DNA from: Bondarzewia mesenterica | Lineage: Eukaryota; Basidiomycota; Agaricomycetes; Russulales; Bondarzewiaceae | Direction: 5' to 3' | Assembly: GCA_004802705.1 (NCBI GenBank) | Contig: SGPL01000394.1 | Coordinates: 1 to 31,284, forward strand | Length of the DNA: 31,284 nucleotides | Shown: piece by piece, positions 1 to 8,487 of the stretch | How the letters are laid out: every line of letters starts with the position of its first letter | How positions within the stretch are numbered: position 1 is the first letter of the stretch | Made by a program: the position numbers and the translations under genes | Notes under the pieces: generated by a model | Told to the model about the DNA's origin: nothing | Database searches by the model: none | The model's input: the letters and a program-made list of their open reading frames with translations, nothing else

Positions 1-1909
1 GAGGTTAGCCAGCAGGTCGTCGACGGGCAGGTCACTGGCTTGCCGGAGGCTGAGGAGACGGCGGAGAGGATCCTGAGCGATCTCGATTCCGCGACGACCG
101 CCCCGTCCAAGTTGAAGGGAAGCGCCGAGTTGGGCAGTTCCGGGGTGGAGGCGAACATGCGCGAGCCCACATCGTCGTTGTCAGTGGGGAGCGGCGGCAC
201 GATCGGACGGATGGTTGACTCGGGATCTGGACCATTGCCGCCGCGGCCTCCGTCGAAAGATCCTGACGAGGACGGTGTACAGGTCCACGACGTCCTTGAC
301 TCGCATCCGATGCATTGGAGCAACGAACAAGACGTGCACGCTCCGACTGGGAGCATCCTCGGTTGGACGAGCAGCCTCTCGAGCGCGATGCGTTCGATGC
401 TTAGCAGTCCTTCTCCAGAACCCTCGCGGCCATCGTCACCGCGGCCGCACGCGCACGGACTGCTGCCGCTGACGCCTGTCACGGACGAGCGGCCGCACGT
501 CCGACACGAGTGGACGGTCGGACGGCGGGTGAGGGTGAGTTGTACGGTGTATTATGCGAGGCAGTTCGACGCGCTTCGACGGCGGTGTGGGGTCGCGGAC
601 GGGGACGGGGAAGGTGCGGACGGGTTTGTGAGCAGTTTGGCGCGGTGTGAAGGGTGGGAGGCGCAAGGTGGGAAGAGTCGGTCGAATTTTTGGAAGACGA
701 GGGATGATCGGTTCGTGATCAAGACGCTCGTCAATGCTTGGAACGTCGCGGATCTGTGAGTCCCTCCGCCTTGCTCTCACCCCGTGTCCTGATTGAATTA
801 ACCCGTTCTCGTCGCTTCGCGCAGGCAAGTCCTGCTCGACTTGGCGCCGGCGTACTTTCGGCACGTGGAAGCGAGCGCGAGCCGCGCGTCCGTGCTGGCC
901 AAGTTTCTCGGGTTTTATACAGTGGAGGTGCGGAATTTGGAGGGGGGGAGCACGACGGCGCAGGATTTGTTGGTGATGGAGAACGTGTTTTATGGGCAGG
1001 CGGTTGGAAGGACGTTTGATTTGAAGGGGATACAGGGGCGGAGGGTCAAGCAGGTCAAGTCGGGTAAGGGCGGTTCAGCGGGGGAGGAGAGGAGGACGTT
1101 GTTTGATGGAGAGTGGATGGAAGGTGCGGTGTTTTCTTTTTTTTTGAGTTGAGTTGGGTTGAGTTGACGCGGGCGTGTGTGTGCATGCGTCTTTGCGAAC
1201 AGGTCAATCCAAGGCGCTGACGCTCGTGCATCCGCATTCCAAGATCGTACTTCAAGAAGGCATCAAAGCGGACTGCGACTTTTTAGCGCGGAGCAACATC
1301 ATGGATTACTCGTACGCCTCTCCCTTCTCCCTCCCCCCTCCTCGCTCCTCGTTCCTCTTCCTCCCGATCGTCACTCTCTGACGATGCGTTTTTTTTTTGG
1401 ACAAAAAAAAAGGTTGCTCCTGGGCGTCGACGTGGCGCACAAACGTCTCGCGTGCGGTCTAGTGGACACGATCGGGAGTTACACGTTTGCCAAGACGCTC
1501 GAGTATAGGGCCAAGCACGGACTGCGGGTCAGCGGCGCGACGGCAGCGGCGGGGGGGACGTCGGCGGAGGAGGTGACGGTGTTGCCGCCGAGGGAGTATG
1601 AGGAGCGGTTCGTGAGCGCGATGGACGCGTATTTTCTCGCTTGTCCTGGTGCGTTTTTCTTTCTTTCTTTTTCTTTTCTTTTTCCTTTCTTTTGTGTGAG
1701 AGAAAGTGCGCGCTTGCTGACGATATACCTTTTTTTCTTGTGTGCTCCCCACGGTTCTTCGATCATGGACGGACGGAACAGACAAGTGGAGCAAACCACC
1801 TGAGGACGGTGATGACGACGGTGGGGACGGGGACCGGGAGGGTGTTGCGGCGAAGAAGAAGAAGAAAGTGTGCAAGGACCCTTCGGAGCTCCCGAGCGTG
1901 CTCTCGTGA
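1..1909 (+). CDS. FAB1: 1-phosphatidylinositol-3-phosphate 5-kinase (Fab1/PIKfyve), C-terminal part
   Basis: Makes PtdIns(3,5)P2 from PtdIns3P on endosome/vacuole membranes. The 5' part lies outside the window; the reading frame is open from base 1. Exons 1-755, 825-1123, 1203-1311, 1413-1648 and 1782-1909 join in phase to give 508 residues. About 180 residues of Ser/Pro-rich linker precede the PIPK catalytic domain. Visible family motifs: AQGGKSRSNFWKTRDDRFVI at the domain start, FDLKGIQGR (the DLKG catalytic motif), ARSNIMDYSLLLGVD and GLVDTIGSYTFAKTLEY, then ERFVSAMDAYFLACPDKWSK, the usual Fab1 ending. A short acidic then Lys-rich tail (five Lys) ends at the TGA at 1907. The chaperonin-like and FYVE domains of Fab1 are expected upstream and cannot be seen. 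Family assignment is secure; short introns with T-rich 3' parts are seen directly. Confidence 0.95.
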
Positions 1910-2306
1910 AGACCCACCCTTTTCTTTTTTTTTTTTTTCTTCTTTTGACGATTTTTATAATTTTGTAATTCAAACGGACCGTTTCTGTTTTTCTCTTGAC
2001 CTCCCGTCCAACGCACTGCACACTTTGAAGTTTGTTGATGTGAGTTAAGGAAAACACGAGCTCGAGGCGGTTTGTGCTAGCGCCGCACGCGCTTCGTTCA
2101 CCTGCTTCGTTCGGTCGTTCATTTCGACAGCAACTCGGACTCTGCCTTTTTNTTTTTTCAAAGTGCAGATCCCAGGATTATATGTCACGCTCGCTCTGGA
2201 TCGAACGTTATGGTTTAAATTTGTCGGGTCGTTTCGACTCGCGGAGGGACTGCCTGGGGAGAGAAGTTGGGATAATGTGTAGAGTGGATGAAACCAAGCG
2301 TTGATC
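1910..2306. other. Intergenic stretch, no gene seen
   Basis: Begins with the T-rich 3' flank of the Fab1 gene (a long T run at about 1927-1939) and includes an unresolved base at 2152 inside another T run. Open frames here are short and show no recognisable motif. Ends at the left arm of the inverted repeat. Confidence 0.6.
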
Positions 2307-2352
2307 TAGTCTCCGTAGCGACCTACACAGAAGACAGTCGTTCTGTGCTAAG
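2307..2352 (+). repeat. Left arm of a long inverted repeat
   Basis: Positions 2307-2347 are the exact reverse complement of 3751-3791 (41 of 41 bases). With one mismatch the match extends inward to 2352/3746 (45 of 46). The outermost two bases of each arm are TA, so the arms can also be read as GTCTCCGTAGCG... termini flanked by a TA dinucleotide on each side, as at Tc1/mariner-type target sites. That reading is inference. Confidence 0.85.
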
Positions 2353-2759
2353 CAAAGGCGGAGGTGACGAGTGACGGGAGGGCGCGCATATTCGTATGTG
2401 AGAGCGTACGTTGGCTGCTTGCGCGGCGGAGAGCCGTGGGTAGTGAAATTTTGAAACGCGGCGAGCCTTCTGTCGACGCACTTGGAGTATGTGCGGGACT
2501 AAAGACAAAGGCACACGGAGTCCGGACCATGCACTTGCAGCATGGTGCAACGAGGTCGGAGAGGAGGTGAGGCAGGCGTATATACTAGTGGTCGGGATCG
2601 CGCCGTCATACTTCATAATTCATCATGCCTCGCAGTTGAGGAGATTGATGTTCTCCTGCTCATCATGATCAAATAGTTTGGTTGGGGCTGATATTTCGCG
2701 GATTCGCTTGCTCCTGCCAAAGCCCCGCGTTGACTCCAATATTATAGGACGCGGTCCGA

Positions 2760-2767
2760 TGACGTCA
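2760..2767. promoter_or_regulatory. CRE-like palindrome TGACGTCA
   Basis: Perfect TGACGTCA, the classic binding site of ATF/CREB-type bZIP factors. It lies about 140 bp upstream of the TATA box at 2907 and 262 bp upstream of the micro-gene ATG at 3022. A second partial copy (TGACGTCC) starts near 2870. Whether a factor binds here is inference. Confidence 0.5.
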
Positions 2768-2906
2768 CTCACCCACTCCTTCCTCGAAAAAAACAAATTC
2801 AAGCTGTCTGGAGACGGACCTTTAACACACCGCCTTTGGACTCCATCGTCCCCCCGTCATCCTCCCTCATGACGTCCTCACTCCATCCTCAGGATCCTTC
2901 GACATC

Positions 2907-2913
2907 TATATAA
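2907..2913 (+). promoter_or_regulatory. TATA box (TATATAA) of the 72-residue protein gene
   Basis: TATATAA lies 109 bp upstream of the ATG at 3022, leaving room for a 5' UTR of roughly 80 bases. Strong TATA boxes in fungi tend to mark regulated or highly expressed genes. Confidence 0.6.
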
Positions 2914-3021
2914 CCCTCGTCTCTCGAGTCTATCGATTTCATTAACTCACATCCACTTGCATACCCGATCCAAAATTAAAACACAAAGCAAGAACAACCT
3001 CGGAACGAATTCATCATCATC

Positions 3022-3422
3022 ATGGTTTGTCTTTCCCTGCGGCGCCTGGTGCGCGTATCGTACAAGTATACCAACCCACCTTTTTCCAACAGGGCTCAAT
3101 CTTCTCAGCCATCGGTGGTGCCGTCATCACCGTCATCTCTGCCATCGCCGGCATCCTCGAAACCATCGTCTCCGTCATCGTCACCGTACGTCCCTTTTCC
3201 TCTTTCTCCCCTGCCTTCCTCGCCCCTCCCCTTCTGCCCCAGCTCGAGTCCCCGAACTAACCCGTCACCGCCTCCTTTCTTGATCCAATTCAATTCTAGA
3301 TCATCGTGACCATCTTCGACGTCATCTTTGACATCCTCTGCTGCCGTTGCTTCTCCTCACGCCGGCGTGCCGGATCCCACGTTAGCCGATTCGGTCGCGG
3401 TCGCTCCTCCGGCACTTACTGA
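3022..3422 (+). CDS. Small hydrophobic MG-start protein with CCRC motif (72 aa), function unknown
   Basis: Exons 3022-3024, 3093-3185 and 3300-3422. The first coding exon is the ATG alone: GTTTGT follows directly and the next exon opens with GGC TCA ATC after AACAG. The product starts MGSIFSAIGGAVITVISAIA, is almost continuously Ile/Val/Ala-rich for about 45 residues (likely membrane-embedded), then has FDILCCRCF and a basic Arg/Gly/Ser tail ending in GTY. MGSIF is a plausible N-myristoylation signal and CCRC a plausible palmitoylation site; both are inference. From memory, similar small proteins recur as uncharacterised, often multicopy genes in mushroom genomes. All three exons keep phase and conserve a sensible protein, so I take it as an intact gene. 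It sits inside the 2307-3791 inverted repeat with its own TATA box. Confidence 0.75.
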
Positions 3423-3745
3423 GTTTTCCCTCCATCGAGTGGCCGCTGTGAAAGAGACGAATTGGCGAACGAATTGATACCCTTTCCTTTTCATGTGATA
3501 CACGACTCGGCAGTAGAGCTTCGGCCCACTCTCATTCTCCTCTCGTTCTAGTTTTTTTGTTGTAGCGTTATCATAAGAACTCGTCTTGCTCCCTCACACC
3601 GCCCCTTTCCCCCCATTTTCCGCTCGGATATATCATACTCACGACTTACTGTCAGTGTATGCACATTATCACCCCGCGGCGTCTCGCATTTTCTTTGGAG
3701 GGAACTACATCCATTAGGACTTTTTTTTTTTTGCTCGATCAATGC

Positions 3746-3791
3746 CTTAACACAGAACGACTGTCTTCTGTGTAGGTCGCTACGGAGACTA
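3746..3791 (-). repeat. Right arm of the long inverted repeat
   Basis: Reverse complement of the left arm (3751-3791 against 2307-2347, no mismatch; 45 of 46 when extended to 3746). The two arms bound 1485 bp that hold one complete gene and its promoter and no transposase. The 10 bases just outside this arm (reverse complement GGCAAAGGCG) also nearly match bases just inside the left arm (GCAAAGGCGG, 2352-2361). Confidence 0.85.
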
Positions 3792-4510
3792 CGCCTTTGC
3801 CACATTCACGGCCGCGAAGTGTTCCGCATCCTAACTCATCCCGACACTAGTCTCCCAGTGGCAGGTTGTAGACACTTCCTTCAACCTTCGTACCTCAGGA
3901 TATCCGTGTCTGACCCCGACACCCGACATCCTCATGACGACGTGACGGCGTTAAGACTCCTTAAGGACGCGACAGGCGGGTGTAGTTTACAGAAAACAGG
4001 TGATTTTTTTTTGTTTTTCTTCTTCTGTGCTCTCACCCGAATTCTTTTTCTTTCGACCCCATACTTCCGTATCCGATTGGGTGGTCGGTGAATCGTGGAT
4101 CTTCGTTTTGTGCGCACAGTGTCTGGTCTCGACAGTCGTAAGTATCGCTGTTTCATCGTGCATGGGCGACCCGCGGCGGTCGTTCGTCGTTTGTTCCGGC
4201 ACCCTCTTTCGAAAAAATAGTCAGCCATTCTTCCGCCGGAATGGATGTATCGTTCGTTTGACGCGATGGCTTCAGCAGGGGGTTCGGCACGCACCCCTTC
4301 CTCGGTGCGCATCTTCCCCCTCCTCTCGAAAAACCAGGGCGGAAAACGACCGTTGGCTTCGCCGCGTCCGTCGTCGTTTACAACGCATACGCCCGGGCTC
4401 GCAGCGCATCCCTCAATAACACGAACAACCACGAGTATGTACAACATCGTGATAACGCCGCGTGTAGTACAGTCTACTTCAATCATGACACAGAAATTCG
4501 TCCTTCTTCC
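3792..4510. other. Gene-poor stretch, no gene supported
   Basis: Open frames occur on both strands but show low-complexity Ser/Arg-rich translations without recognisable motifs, and those that cross into 4511-4724 are antisense to the better-supported minus-strand relic. T-rich runs occur near 4006-4025. I see no RNA gene. Confidence 0.5.
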
Positions 4511-5796
4511 TCAGAAACGCCAATTCCACACGCTCTTGATTGACGCGACCGCCCATCCCCCGCGCTTGACCGTCAGCGGCCAGTGTCCAATTCCGAACAA
4601 CGACCGTGATGTGCGCGCGCGCTCGTCGTCGGCGTGCGAGCTCGACGCGTCGGACAGTGGGGAGGAAGGAGGCTCCGAGTCCGAGTCGGACGTCTCTGAA
4701 TCGTTCGATTCTGAATCCGAGTAGGAGGCGGGGGTGGTCGTAGAGCGTGAGCAGGGTGGAGAGAATGCCCGATCTGAGGGCGCGTAGGGGCATGCTGGAT
4801 GCGGCGTTGTTGGCATCAGCTTCAATGTCGCTCGATGAGAAGATGCATCTGGGTTTCTTGTGATGCTTGAAGTGGCCGAAGAAGCCTGACTTGTGGGCTT
4901 GGATGACTTTGTTGGCTTTGGCTTGATAGTAGAGTTCGAGGTTGTGGCCCAGGAGCAGGCTGAAAGACTCGTTGTCGACGGAAACAAGAACAGAGACGAT
5001 CTGGACTTGGGGCTACGCCGACGCGTGCTTGAGGCAACGGAAGTGCGACGGAAGTGCTTCTCCTCGGCTTCTTGCTCGGGGTACGAGAGGCACATGGCGT
5101 GGATGGGCTTTGCGGTGCCCTCTCCTGCTGCGACCACAGTGCCGTCAGGGAGCGCGGGGAGGTGGGCGATGACCTTGTTCACCTTCTTGCGTTCGAGGAG
5201 CTGCACCTTGACTTTGGTGATTTAGGCCTTGGACATGACCTTGCATTTGCTCAGAGGTATGATGCTGTCGGGTCCGATGATGAGCGTGCAGATGACGAGG
5301 CAGATTCTCGGGCATGCCGGTCCGCGGCGGAGAGTTTCTTGCCACGTACTTCGAAGGGTTCGACGGTGTGCAGGCAATTCTATTGTTCTTGCATGTGGGA
5401 GAGCATGAGCCTATCAGGGTCGTGTGGTGGGGAGAAGAAGCATTGGAGCGGGATGGAGAAATGGCGGACGCAGGGGGTTTTGGGGGCGTCAGAGGTGGTG
5501 GAATTGGTGGAGGTCGCGGTGCATGCGGATAGTGCAGTTGAAGAGGTCGTGAGTGCGTTGGACACATCTGAAAGTGCTGTATGTTGTTCTGTTGCTGATG
5601 TTGCACTGGTCACGTCACCGCTGGTGTGATTCATCACGGTCTTCTGAACACCAGAGGACATGGTGGCAGCAGGCTTCAGTGCAATTGTAAAGATGCTGAG
5701 GACATCAATGCCGAACGCTGGGGAAGGGGGTAAGTATCTGGGTACTTGTGCGTGCGAATACGTGTTGCGACGAAGTTGCGACTTAGCAGAAAACAA
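4511..5796 (-). pseudogene. Multi-frame relic of an unidentified protein gene
   Basis: Minus-strand translation gives coherent, non-random protein text that jumps between frames. Upstream is a Ser/Thr-rich segment, then VEPFEVRGKKLSAADRHARE, after an in-frame stop near 5370. A frame change follows to LVICTLIIGPDSIIPLSKC, a second in-frame stop (TAA near 5223), then KVQLLERKKVNKVIAHLPAL and KPIHAMCLSYPEQEAEEKHF. Another frame change near 5000 leads to IVSVLVSVDNESFSLLLGHN, FFGHFKHHKKP and RALRSGILSTLLTLYDHP, and a last one to an acidic SDSES-type tail. Two stops plus about three frame changes make an intact gene unlikely, unless several are unrecognised introns or sequence errors. I do not recognise the family. 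Confidence 0.5.
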
Positions 5797-6329
5797 AGAA
5801 TTGCTTACTCATTATGATTGAAAGCCAGCTGGCATAACGACGTGCAGCCTCTCATGAGCTCTCATGTCCCTGCCCTTTCACCATCATCGTGCTCACGGCG
5901 TCGTTCATCGTAGATGCAATGCCAGTTATGCATCGCTCAGCGAGCTACATGGGAAAACTGAACACAGTCACCGCCGTTGAGGACGTCGACCCCCATATCG
6001 TTCAGAAATGCACGGCAGAGGCGTCGACAGCAAAAGGTTCAAGCGGTGTACTACCAGCTGGTGAGAAATTTTCTTTCTTTTGTTTTTGGTTTGTTCTCAT
6101 CACAAGTGAGGCTGACAACGTCTGCAGGTGCATTTATGGTGTCAATTCCATGCGTACCCAGGACAGACTTTGTCTGTGATGATGCTGATTTGCCTGATGG
6201 GGCTCATTGATTATAGAACCAATGGACATCATCCCATTCGTGTACTCCTTCCCGCTTCCCTCCTTTTTCTCATGACAAGCTGGTGGCAAGTTACATCGCG
6301 CTGACATGCTGTACCTGCATGGACGACAG
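5797..6329. other. Ambiguous stretch with possible exon remnants on the plus strand
   Basis: A possible spliced segment runs through about 5889-6207: GTGAGA at 6061 and a CTGCAG acceptor at 6122-6127 would join two open pieces. One frame gives a short soluble peptide, another a hydrophobic segment around 6128-6270. Neither matches a family I know, and neither joins in frame to the MSH2-like exons that follow. I leave it unassigned. Confidence 0.3.
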
Positions 6330-7349
6330 CGCAGCTCAGCCTGCCCACTGATTTCATGAAGCTCGTGCTGGACTTGCACCGCATCAGCAAACAGTTCCAG
6401 AAGTCGGTGACATCGCTGGAGGATGTCGTGGGCATGTACCAGGCCGTGCTCAAGGTGCGTTCGCTTTTCCTCGCTCCTACTTTGAATCTGTGCTCATGCT
6501 TCGGCATCGATCATACAGCTGAAGGGCCTTATCGAGGCTCTCAAGCATGTCGAAACAAAAACCGACCACGGGAAAGAGCTCGTCGACAAGACGTATCTCA
6601 CACACTTCGAGGTCCGTATCCCCCGGGGGTTTTTTTTCCACTTCTCGCCTCACTCACATCTCACATTTTCGTCAGATTTGGAACATCTCTAGCAATACTC
6701 CGAGTCGCTGAAAAAGTACGCCAAGATGGTGGAGCAGATGCTTGACCTCGCAGAGCTCGAGCAGCACAATTACATGATCAAGCCTGATTACGACGAGCGG
6801 CTGCAAAAGCTCGCCGATGCGCGGTGCACGACGGGCTCGATGCGGAGCATGCCAAGGTAGGACTTGACCTTGAGCTTGAGCTCAACAAGAAGCTTCATCT
6901 CAAAAACTCGGCGACGTACGGTTACTGTTTCTGCTTGACGAAGAATGTAATGTCCCCCTTTCCCTCCTGCCTTCCCCCTTCTCCTCCCCTCCTTGCGATG
7001 TGGGCAAGACGGTGTGCTGATGGCGTGTGTGCAGGACACGTGTGCGATACATAATAAGCGCAAGTACATCGAGCTGGAGACGATCAAGTCTGGGGTGTAC
7101 TTTACGATGACGACGCTGAAGGAGCTCGCGGTGCAGCATCAGGAGTCGACGCAGGCGTATTCGCGGACGCAGAGCGGGCTGGTGAAGGAAGTTGTCAGCA
7201 TTGCGTGTAAGTTTCCCATTCCCTTTCTTTCTTCACTTTCCTTTATTTATTATTATTATTTTGTCTGATGACGTTCCGCTGTCAGCCACCTTCACGCCTG
7301 TGCTGGAGGCGCTCAACGGGAGCCTGACGCACTTGGACGTGATCATGAG
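6330..7349 (+). pseudogene. MSH2: Truncated MSH2 (DNA mismatch repair) copy, lever/clamp region only
   Basis: Five exon-like blocks in MSH2 order with working GT..AG junctions: about 6330-6454 (DLHRISKQFQKSVTSLEDVV), 6519-6611 (KGLIEALKHVETKTDHGKEL), 6693-6946 ([20 protein letters not shown], later [18 protein letters not shown]), 7035-7206 (YIELETIKSGVYF, YSRTQSGLVKEVV) and 7286-7349 (FTPVLEALNGSLTHLDVIM). These belong to the core/lever and clamp domains (III-IV) of MutS homologues. The N-terminal mismatch-binding and connector domains are absent upstream, and the Walker ATPase domain is absent downstream, where stops begin. The third block has a frameshift near 6822-6824, between KLADA and [11 protein letters not shown], with about one base (or seven) missing. 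A functional MSH2 is therefore not encoded here; a full copy is expected elsewhere in the genome. Confidence 0.85.
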
Positions 7350-7692
7350 GTGAAGTTTCCCTCATCGTGTATAGGCACCGGATCTCACCATATTCTCTGT
7401 GCCTTTGCCGATGTCATGTCCGGCAGCAGCAGCATCTTCCTCACTGACTCATTTAAAGAAAGAAGCACAGGAGGTCGTCATCACACGGAGGCGATACATA
7501 CAAGTGACGGCTCATTGAGTATCTCGCCGTTGTCTGGCTGCATAAGATGCACACTGCAGAGGAAGAGGTGTGCGCGCATGCCGAGGAGGAAAAGGTATGA
7601 GAAACAGCGGTGACAAAGGTGCTCGCTAACCAGCGTCCGAATCAGAAGTCTGTTGAAAGCGGTGCTATGGCCAAACCAAAAGCGCTTGTCGA

Positions 7693-8129
7693 GTGCTCGT
7701 CAGGTGTGTACGATGGCATTTCGAGCAAGTCGATGATCCCGCCAAAACTCGTGCACATGAAGTGGCATGTGCGATGGAGCGTGAATGGCCCTATATTCAG
7801 GCTGTTGACGTTGACACACTATGGCGGTGTGACAGTCCCAGCAAGCCAATCGGGCACAGCACTGGTGTCATGTTCCTCCCGTGGGGTGCATCGGCGTCCA
7901 AGTATATCGTGAAGCTAGACAGGGTGCGAACCCCCTTCGATGTCTCTCCTCACAGTATTCCTTGCACTGACGCAACATGCCGGCACCTTTCAACCCTCAG
8001 CACGTGGAAGTTGAGGGCACGGAGGTCGAGGACACGGTGATCGAGGAGATCGAGGATGCTGCGATCAAGGATGCTGCCATGGAGATCAAGGAGATCGAGG
8101 GCGGTGAAGTGCTGAAGCAGGCGGCGTGA
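7693..8129 (+). CDS. Two-exon orphan ORF, C-terminal fragment of an unidentified protein
   Basis: Exons about 7693-7923 and 8001-8129 join in phase across a 77-nt GTGCGA..CTCAG intron. Readable text: DDPAKTRAHEVACAMEREWP, YIQAVDVDTLWR, HSTGVMFLPWGASASKYIVK, then a strikingly acidic, repetitive end beginning HVEVEGTEVEDTVIEEIED and closing KEIEGGEVLKQAA. No ATG opens the first exon in this frame (an in-frame TGA lies about 35 bases upstream), so the true start is an unseen exon or the gene is truncated. It is not the missing ATPase part of MSH2. I do not recognise the family. It may be a remnant like its neighbours, though the intact splice and clean stop leave room for a real short gene. Confidence 0.4.
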
Positions 8130-8487
8130 GTATGGCCGGGTGCCCGCGACAGGAAATGTTTTCGTCCGATAAGTTTTATATGCGCCTTCATCACTCATGC
8201 ATCATCATCTCCACGAGCCGCCGTCTTTAGCATTTTTTTTTGTACTCATCATTGTGATCAATCAACGCTGTGTGGCATTTTTTTTGATATTCTACACCGT
8301 GCTAAAAATAGCAGGAAACAAGGAAAAAAAAACGATAAAATAATAATATATATACACAGCTTATTTCAGACTTTAAAAACAGACACTGGCTGAAAAAAAG
8401 AGTATCTACTTATAAATCAGCTGTAAGTGATTGTATACTTGCAAAAACGAGTGAACTTGGCTGAACTTGAGATGTACTTTATGCTAC
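8130..8487. other. AT-rich intergenic stretch
   Basis: Rich in A and T runs (for example 8321-8352) with no coding signal. It separates the plus-strand orphan ORF from the minus-strand ISG12-like gene and probably holds both 3' ends. Confidence 0.6.

Noticed and set aside
1459..2057. Long minus-strand open frames opposite the Fab1 3' end
   Set aside because: Antisense to the conserved Fab1 exons and their T-rich introns; translations are poly-Lys and Arg/Ser-rich, a composition effect.
2364..2570. Open frames inside the inverted repeat, upstream of the micro-gene
   Set aside because: Arg-rich, no motif on either strand, and no promoter; not a transposase fragment that I can recognise.
4245..4724. 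Plus-strand 159-codon frame with acidic SDSE-like tail
   Set aside because: Its 3' part is the complement of the minus-strand relic whose tail is similarly Ser/Asp/Glu-rich; no motif or splice support of its own.
4893..5629. Plus-strand frames of 110 and 191 codons
   Set aside because: Antisense to the better protein-like text on the minus strand; no recognisable motifs.
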